Assembly (NCBI RefSeq): GCF_030272615.1
Contig: NC_081413.1
Span: 560,452,445-560,516,444, forward strand
Origin: Cryptomeria japonica
Lineage: Eukaryota; Streptophyta; Pinopsida; Cupressales; Cupressaceae
Reading direction: 5' to 3'
DNA: 64,000 nt
In this document: piece by piece, positions 56,719-64,000 of the stretch
How positions within the stretch are numbered: position 1 is the stretch's first letter
How the letters are laid out: each line of letters opens with the position of its first letter
Translations under genes and position numbers: made by a program
Notes under the pieces: generated by a model
Told to the model about the DNA's origin: nothing
What the model saw: the letters and a program-made list of their open reading frames with translations, nothing else
Database searches by the model: none

Positions 56719-59022
56719 ATGGATTGAGGGAAGATTGTAGGGAGTTTCTGTTCTCTGAAGGACGAACATTTTAGCTCCTTTTGCCACTCGCGCTCATCCT
56801 TTGCCAACAAAAACAACTCTCAGTTTTCCCTTGGAAATGCCCGTTCCTTTTCAAAATTTTCAGGGCGATTTCATGCACTTGCCAAGCCAAGTCTTGTAGA
56901 TAGAATCCAAAATGTCTCATCTAGAAAAGACATCCATAGTCGGAGGAGAAGTAATCTTCAAAAAGAAATCTTTATTCCTGTTAGTTACCAGCCTCGAGCT
57001 TGGGCTCCTCATGGATCTCGCTAGCATGAAGGCCCTATTAGGGATCCCATTACATACAAATTTCTCTCTCAGACTTTGTCTATAGTGATGACGGGTGCTA
57101 ATCGTATTTTCCTAGGGAATCTTAAACTTGTTGGGCAATCTCAAATGGGTAATGTCTTTTTCCCTAGAGCATCTTCACCTCCAAAAGGCACGGTAGGGTC
57201 TAGGAAAGCCAACCCCAAACGACAAGACCTCTCCAGACCAAAATCTTGGAGACATGAAAGGAAATCTCCTTTTAACAGATTTCCAAATCCTCATCTGCAT
57301 CTTGATGGCATTAATTCAACAATGGACCCTAATCAAACCAAGCAGATGGAAAGGGGTGCTTTTCTCTCTAATCCTAAGAATGCAAGGCATAAATATTTTG
57401 TTAAAGACCAGAGCAGGAAAGGTCTGGGCAGAAATTTTTTTGTAATGCCTTCGGATGCCATTAATATTTTCATTGGCCTTCTCAAGGAGAAAGCCTTTTT
57501 TGCTAAATGGTATGGTATTGGAAGCAACAACAAAGATATAATAGTGTGGTGGCTACATTCATTTCCTGGTATGGTCTTTGTCCGCCCTATTCAGAATTAT
57601 TTCCTCTTAATTGAATTCATAAATGCTAGCTTAAAAAGATGCATTCTCCATGGAAACCCCATTTTCTACTTACACTCCACTTTTTATTTCGTTGATTGGA
57701 AACCGGGATTTGACCCTTATTGTCATAGAATTCAAACATCACCAGTCTGTCTTATTTTTGGTAGGGCTCCCTTTTGAATTTTGGTGTGTGGAAACTCTTC
57801 TGAAAATTGGAGATGCCTTGGGTATTTTGTTCGGTATTGAAGGGGACATCCTTCATAGGAGTCAAGGAGATGTAGCAAACATCTATGTAGAAATAGATTT
57901 AGATCTAGGCTTCTATGGAGAACTAGAAATAGTGTTTGAAGTTGGTAGATGAAAGAAGAAAGTTAAAAGATTGACGGAAAGATATCCAGGAAGTGTTTAT
58001 TGAGGAGCCAAATCTCTTTGTGTACCTCAATGACTGGTGGTTCTGGTCCTATCTTTCAAAAATCCAATAAGATCGTCTTGGAGACATCTCAAGTAGAAAA
58101 GGCTAGTCTGCTAATAGGAGGGGGTGTTGACATATTGTTGGTAAATGATAGTTGTCTTCCTCCTCATCCTGGATTAAATGCAATCCTTCAGGAACCTGAT
58201 CCAGAATCTATTAAAGGCCCTAATCAGTCCTTTGGTGCTCTCAATAAGCTTAAGAGGCACAAGAAAAAACTTACTAATAGGGGAGCTAATAAAGCCTTCC
58301 TAGCCAAAGCTACAAAGTTGTTAACAAAAAAGAAATAAGGTGGAAATGTCTTCTCAGGATCATCAGTAGGATTCATGATCCAAGAGAAATCTAAAGCCCA
58401 AGATCTGACAAAACTTCTCACTGAGGTAAAAAATTTAAAGGAGGAAATTCTAATGGTAATGAATGAGTCTAAGGAGGTCAGATGTGCAATATCTAAGGAT
58501 CTCTCAAAGAATTTAGATAATTTGATTCTTCCTGGGGTGGATGAGGCTTCCAACTTATCCCCTCTCCCTGCTCACCCTTCTCATCTACCTACCAGCTCAC
58601 CTTATGGGAGTGTTTCTCTCAATCCAAGGTGTTTGAATCTCTCTTTGGAGGCTCCAGATTCATTGGGGAAGACATCCTTTATCCCCTTTTCCTCCCCAGA
58701 CATGAGTATGGTTCCAAACATTCAAACCCTAATGAGAAACTTGGATGAGGAAGAGGTCTCTGAGGTGGTAATGGAGACTCCCTTATATGCTTTATACTCT
58801 CAGTTAAAAGAAAAAAGAAAACTAGGAATCAAGCAGGACATTGAGGGAAACCTCAAGCTTGATTTTAGCTTTGTTTCTCCTAAGAGGGGAAGGAAGTCTA
58901 ATGATGAATATAGATCCTTGGAGGGAGAGGATGAGGGTCAGATCAAAATTACAGATCTTTTGAAAGTAATGAAGGGTATTCCCTTCCTGAACATAAATAA
59001 AAATCCTATCCTGGAAGGTTAG
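56719..59022 (+). pseudogene. LINE ORF1 (DUF4283-type RNA-binding protein)
   Basis: ATG 56719 starts MD followed by TGA 56725-56727. The frame continues with a further TAG at 57022-57024. The domain NYFLLIEFINASLKRCILHGNP...WKPGFDP (57595-57715) matches the DUF4283 fold of plant LINE ORF1. A frameshift near 57700 leads into FLVGLPFEFWCVETLLKIGDALG and another frame change follows near 57950. From 58000 a Lys-rich then Pro/Ser-rich region continues to 59022. A normal zinc knuckle after the DUF4283 part is not seen. ORF1 proteins coat LINE RNA. Confidence 0.8.
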
Positions 59023-62000
59023 GGGCCTCAATGCTCCTAACAAGAAATGCTTAATCAAAAGGAGGCTTATTTTTTATTAATGTAAATATCATCATGTTAC
59101 AGGAAACCAAGCTCAACACTCAACAAGCACAAATTTTTGGTCACTATCTTGGAAGCCAATATAGAGCTGGAAGAGTGGAGTTGATTCAAGTAGATGGAGC
59201 TTCTAGAGGCCTTCTTTTGAAATGGAAGCCTACAATTCTCCGAATTGAGAAGATTGCTTTAGAAAAATATTAGCTTTTGTCAGCTGTCAAAATACTATCC
59301 TCCAACCTCTCCTTTTTCTTGATTAGTGTCTATGGCCCTATGGCCTCACATTTAAAGAGGACTTTTTGGTCAGACCTAGATGGATTTATCTCCAAATTTA
59401 AAAATGAGAATTTGTTTATTGGGGGAGACTTCAATGCTATTAGAAGTCCATTAGACAAGAGGGGAGGAATATCTAGACTTGGAAAATCTCAACAAGACTT
59501 CAATGATTGGGTGGATAGGAATGGGCTTCTTGAAGTAGAATCTAGAGATAGTATTTTTACTTGGAATAACAAAAGGCTAGGGTTCAACAATATTGCAGAA
59601 AAGATAGACAAATTTTTTTGGCTGGGTGATTTTACCTTCTTCCCATTCTCTCTTGAATGCAGAGTTCTCCTGTGCTCAGGCTTAGATCATTTTTTTACTT
59701 TTATTAAGTTTCTTGGGCTCATCCTCTTCATCTCTCATGCCTCCTTTTAGATTTGAGAACATGTGGATGAAGGACCCCAATTTTTTTGTTTCTTATTGAA
59801 CAGTGGTGGAAGGAGGGCACATTCGAGGGTTTAAAATTATATTGCTTTCTCTCTAAATTGAAGTATGTTCAAAGAAATCTCCTTTAATGTAATGCTGATC
59901 ATTTTAAAAATATCTTTGAAACCAAAAGAAGAATTGAATATCAATTGGAAGAGCTGAATGAAAAATTTACTTAAGATGACATGTCTTAGGTTGAGTTTTT
60001 AAGGGAGAAAGAGATACTATAAGAATATGAAGATATCCTATCCAAAGAGGAGCTATTTTAGAAGCAAAAATTGAGGGAAAGTTGGCTGCAAGTTGGGGAT
60101 AAGAACAAAAAGTTCTTCCTTAATTTCATGAAGCAACAAAGGTCTAAAAATAGTATTGATAGAATAGTTATTCATTAAAATCAGGCAATTAAAGATCCTC
60201 AAATTATTAGGTCAAAAATATGCTACTTCTTTAATTTATTGAATAATGAGGATGGATTGGATCTCAGGGAACATAATAAATTTCTTTCATTTATCCCAAA
60301 AATTATAACCAATGAGCAAAATCAGAGGCTTAATGAAAGCTTCACTTTGGAGGAAGTATCTTTGGTCTAAAATCAACTTCCTTCTGACAAAGCACTAGGG
60401 CCAAATGGCCTCCCCACTAGCTTCTTAAAAATTTTTGGCAAATCATAGGGCGAGAATTAGTAGAGGCTCTTGAATCTTCAAGAAACTCAGACCATGTGCT
60501 CAAGGAGATCAACAACACACTTATTGCTCTCATTACCAAAAAAGACAAAGCTAAAGGTTGGGAGAATTCAGGCCTATATCCCTTTGCAATGCTATTTATA
60601 AAATTATTTCCAAAGTTCTCACTAATAGGTTTGAACCTCTTATGAATAGCTTAATTTTAGAAGAGCAGACTAGATTTGTTCCAAGTATATCAATCCTTGA
60701 GGGAGTGATCATTTATCAAGAAGATATAAACACTCTCCAAAATATTAACAAAGTAGGGATGATTATTAAGCTAGACATATCAAAGGCATATGAAAATGTT
60801 GAATGGCGCTTTCTTTGTGAAGTTATGTAGGCTTTTGGTTTCAACAATAGATGGATTAACTAGATTTTTGAATGCATGTCGACTCCAAGGTTTTTGATCC
60901 TTATAAATGGGACCCCAAAAGGATATTTTTCAATGTCCAAAGGCATTAGACAAGGAGACCCCCTATCCCCTTTCTTATACATCATTATAGCTAAATCTTT
61001 GGGCAGAGCAATCAAAGATATGCATACAAGAGGCTTGATAAAAGGGTATTAAAATGGCTAGAATTTTTTCAGCAACAAATCAACAAATTGCAGATGACAA
61101 TATTTTAATGGGTGAAGCCAACTCAAGGGAGGCTACTCATCTACAAAAAGTCCTTCCTATGGAAAAACCTTTGGCCAGATTATTAACCAAGAAAAGTCAG
61201 AGATTTATTTTTTCCTTGCTCTTCCAAAAACATAACTCAGAATTTTAAAAATCTTGAAATGTAAGAAAGGATGCCTCCCTTGTGTTTATCTTGGTATTCC
61301 CATTTACAGAGGCCTAAGGAACTCAAATCTTTGGGACCTGTTGAAAATGAGAATGGAACACAACACTAACTCTTGGAAAGGAAAATTCCTCTCTTGGGTA
61401 GGTAGGTTGATTATGCTTCAGGCGGTAATCTTATCTTTTCCCATTTATCTTGTTTCCTACCTTTCCCTTACTATAGGGATAAACTTTTTTCTTATTCAAA
61501 AAATGAGAATTTTTTTCTGGCAATGCTCTAAGGAGAGGCATATAATTTCTTTAACTGCTTGGGATAAAATTTATAAACTGAAATCCTTGGGTGGTCTATG
61601 TATCTGAAACCAACAATTCCAGAATCAGTCCCTAAGTGCAAAACTTGTGTGGAAGATGGTTAAAGAACCAACAACAAGATGGGTAAAGCTGATGTTTGCA
61701 AAATACACTACTAACGGGAATTCTAGCAATTTCATGAGAATCATCAATCTGCCAAAAGGATCAAGGATATGGAACTTCATTATTAAATGTAGACCCCTTG
61801 TGGGTGACTATTTAACATGGAATGTTCATGATGGATATTCATTCTTATTCTGGGAGGATTCTTGGGTGGGCTATCCAAGTATCGATAGTTTGATTTCTAT
61901 CCAAACTACTAGGGATTGGATCAAACTCAATTAGGGATCACACATCATTGGTTATGTTATTTTTCTTGTGAAAGATACCCTTAGGTGGCAGTGGAAAAGC

Positions 62001-62515
62001 TTTGAGGGCCTCCCTCTCCCTTCTAATAAAGTAGAACAACTATTGCATTCAATCCAAGATAGGAAACTATTCTTTAGACTTGGAAGTGACTCTCTTATTT
62101 GGTTCCCTTCAAAATCAGGCCAATATACTGTCGAAGAAGATTATAACCTCTTAGCAAGTCAGCTTGAGAAAAATGATATTGGAATAAATCAAAAGCTTTT
62201 CTAGAGTAGTAGACTTATCCCAAAGGCATGATTCTTCACTTGGTTAGCAACAAGAAAGAAATTTCTTACAATGGATAGGTTAAATAGAATGGGTTTTGAA
62301 GGCCTTTCAAGATGTCTCCTTTGCAAGGGTCATGAAGAATCAATTGACCATCTACTGCTGAGTTGCTCTTTTTCAGCTAAGTTTTGGAGGTGGCTCTATG
62401 CCAAGATGGGATGGATTACTACTCTTCCCAATGATATTGATTCCCTTTTTCAAAGCTGGCCAATAAGACCCAAAGGTGGTATTCTTAGTTCATTATGGGA
62501 AATTTGTCCATCTTT
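58998..62515 (+). pseudogene. LINE ORF2: endonuclease, reverse transcriptase, zf-RVT
   Basis: The endonuclease starts at ILSWKVRGLNAPNKK near 59010 (the usual SWNVRGLN has Lys for the catalytic Asn). QETKLN, YGPMAS and GGDFNAIRSPLDKRGG follow after a frameshift near 59075. RT shows SWLQVGDKNKKFF near 60085, FRPISLCNAIYKIISK (60560), KLDISKAYENVEW (60770), GIRQGDPLSPFL (60945) and ADDN (61090) instead of the usual ADDT-type box. PCVYLGIPI and WKGKFLSWVGRLIMLQAV follow. The zf-RVT motif CLLCKGHEESIDHLLLSC is near 62315-62365. The protein ends at SLWEICPSL by junction with gypsy sequence. Numerous stops are present. Confidence 0.88.
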
Positions 62516-64000
62516 GCAATCTTGGAGAACCCTTTTACAAAACGTTTATAGTACCTGCATAGTCCCACAAATCCCCTTAATTGTGTTAAGGTTCTAGGGG
62601 TGGGCCATTCCTTGATGATCCTGATCTTTTCTTCATCAACACTCACTCCAACCTCACTAATTTTGTGTCCTAGGTAGATGATTTCTTTCATTCCAAATTC
62701 GCACTTTGAGACTTTGGCATATAATGATTCAGAATCAAGAATATTTAATACCTCCTCATTGTGCCGAAGATGTTCTTCCCATGTCTTGTTGTACATAAGT
62801 ATATCATCAAAGAATATTAGAAGAAATTTCCTCAATTGTTGCCTAAGCGTATGATTCATGCATGACTGGAAGGTGGCCAGGGCATTAGTGAGACCGAATG
62901 GTAGGACTAAAAACTCAAAATGCCCATAATGAGAGAATGTTATTTTTAGAATATATTCTTCCCTCATTCTAATCTAATGGTATCCTGACCTTAGATCAAT
63001 TTTAGAGAAATATCTCACTCCATGTAGTTCATCCATTAATTTGTCAATTCTCAGAATAGGGTATCTATTTTTTATAGTCATTTTATTCAGGGCCCTGTAA
63101 TCTATGCACATTCTCATTGTCCCATCTTTCTTCTTGACCAATACCACTGATGAAGCAAAGGAGTTGTTGCTTGGTTGGATATGGCCCATTTCTAATAACT
63201 CTTTTATGGTTTTTTCAATCTCCTCTTTGAATTTGTGGGGGTGGAAGTAAGGAGTGGTAACGACAGGTTTTGCTCCTTCTTCTAATTCAATGGAGTGTTC
63301 AAACCCCCTTTTTGGGGGTAAGGCCGAGGGAATGTCTTCAAAAACTTTTTTGTGTCTTCTAAGGATGAGTTGTATATCACTATGAATGGTTTGACCTTCG
63401 GTCAGAGATTCAGCCAAGACCATACATTGGGCGACCCACTCTGCTTGATCATGCTTAAGGATTTTCTCCATTTTATTGCATGATACTATCTTTGGAGAGC
63501 CATTAGGGATTCCTTTTAATGTTATATCTCTCCCTTCATGTTGGAAGCATATCTCCCAATTTGGATTGTCCATGGTGAATCGGCCCAATGAGTTTATCCA
63601 TCACATCCCCAAAATGATGTCCTTCTCTAAGTTCACCACAAAGAAGTTCCTCTTAATGGTATGCCCCCCCAAGGTGACTTCCAATTGAGGTATAATTTTA
63701 GTGCACCTATCTATGACTCTATTGCCCATGATCACTTCAAACCCTCCAAACTCTTGAGTTTTTAACCTTCTCTTTGTGACTAATTGTTTGCTAATGAAAT
63801 CATGTTAGGATCATGTGTTTACCAAGGTGATTACCTTTTGTCCTTTGATTATCCCTTTGAGTTTGAAGCATCTATTCTCACTTCCTTGAGTGATGACTGC
63901 CAGGGAACCTAGCTCATTCCCTTCAAAGCTGATCCTTTTATAGGGTCTTTCCTCATCCTGTATTTCTTTTGTGTTATTTAACTGTCCTCTTTTACATTCA
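62515..64000 (-). mobile_element. Truncated Ty3/gypsy pol fragment (protease to RT), runs off the window
   Basis: On the minus strand, entering from the right edge, there is a decayed protease region (about 63950-63600, where the Asp-Thr/Ser-Gly site reads VNT followed by a stop). RT follows with [50 protein letters not shown], a TAG at 62974-62976, VLPFGLTNA, catalytic FFDDILMY, and FVGLCRYYKRFVKGFSKIA. Wording is chromovirus-like and unlike the Tat element at the left. Homology stops near 62515, before RNase H and integrase, where the LINE begins in the opposite orientation. Confidence 0.88.

Larger units (their letters stand above)
56719..62515 (+). mobile_element. L1-like LINE, 3' end missing
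   Basis: Two coding regions typical of plant L1 elements follow each other on the plus strand: ORF1 with a DUF4283-type domain, then ORF2 with endonuclease, reverse transcriptase and a zinc-binding zf-RVT domain. The poly(A) end is missing because the sequence changes near 62515 to an oppositely oriented Ty3/gypsy pol fragment. Many stops and frameshifts show an old copy. Confidence 0.9.

Overview
This is a stretch of a transposon-rich plant nuclear genome. The evidence is intact and broken plant LTR retrotransposons (Ty3/gypsy Tat type with a second RNase H, and Ty1/copia Sirevirus-like), a plant L1-type LINE, an hAT transposase, a plant PLS-type PPR fragment and a plant-like CWC22 retrocopy. 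The PPR wording and the very high nested-element load would fit a conifer or other gymnosperm, but that is a guess. No rRNA, tRNA gene, CRISPR array or bacterial-type operon was seen.

Layout. 1-1534 is unassigned flank. 1540-17818 is a complete 16.3-kb Tat-like Ty3/gypsy element in minus orientation. It has 788-bp LTRs that look identical by eye, a 5-bp target duplication (ATGAT), a primer-binding site and a polypurine tract. Its gag-pol is interrupted by five in-frame stops and one frameshift. A captured antisense gene with a plant mobile domain (PMD) lies on the plus strand, 3606-5477. 18735-34102 is a Sirevirus-like copia element, also minus, and a second copia element (20890-28527) is inserted inside its RNase H. 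34199-36280 is an intronless CWC22 retropseudogene, and 37308-38115 is a broken PPR gene. 39522-41403 holds two unrecognised ORFs pointing at each other. 42030-43150 is tandem-repeat DNA, followed by an unrecognised 1435-codon G-patch/coiled-coil reading frame (43477-47784). Convergent to it is an hAT transposase gene (48821-51531). 52616-54799 is the 5' end of a third copia element. 56719-about 62515 is an L1-like LINE, fused to a truncated Ty3/gypsy pol fragment that runs off the right edge.

Common theme. Almost every long reading frame is broken in the same way. Frame is kept over kilobases while single codons have become TAG, TGA or TAA at places where CAG, CGA or CAA (or TGG) would fit. 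In plants CAG and CGA are CHG and CG methylation contexts, so this looks like deamination of methylated, silenced DNA. One place in the window shows the change directly: a 237-bp internal duplication has TAG in one copy and CAG in the other.

Best candidates for something undescribed: (1) the giant G-patch/coiled-coil ORF and its convergent hAT neighbour, with tandem repeats at both sides; (2) the Tat element with an antisense PMD gene and mutually complementary CAGACGCG-type repeat arrays in its 5' leader and 3' region, whose two LTRs look identical although its pol is dead; (3) the convergent ORF pair at 39.5-41.4 kb.
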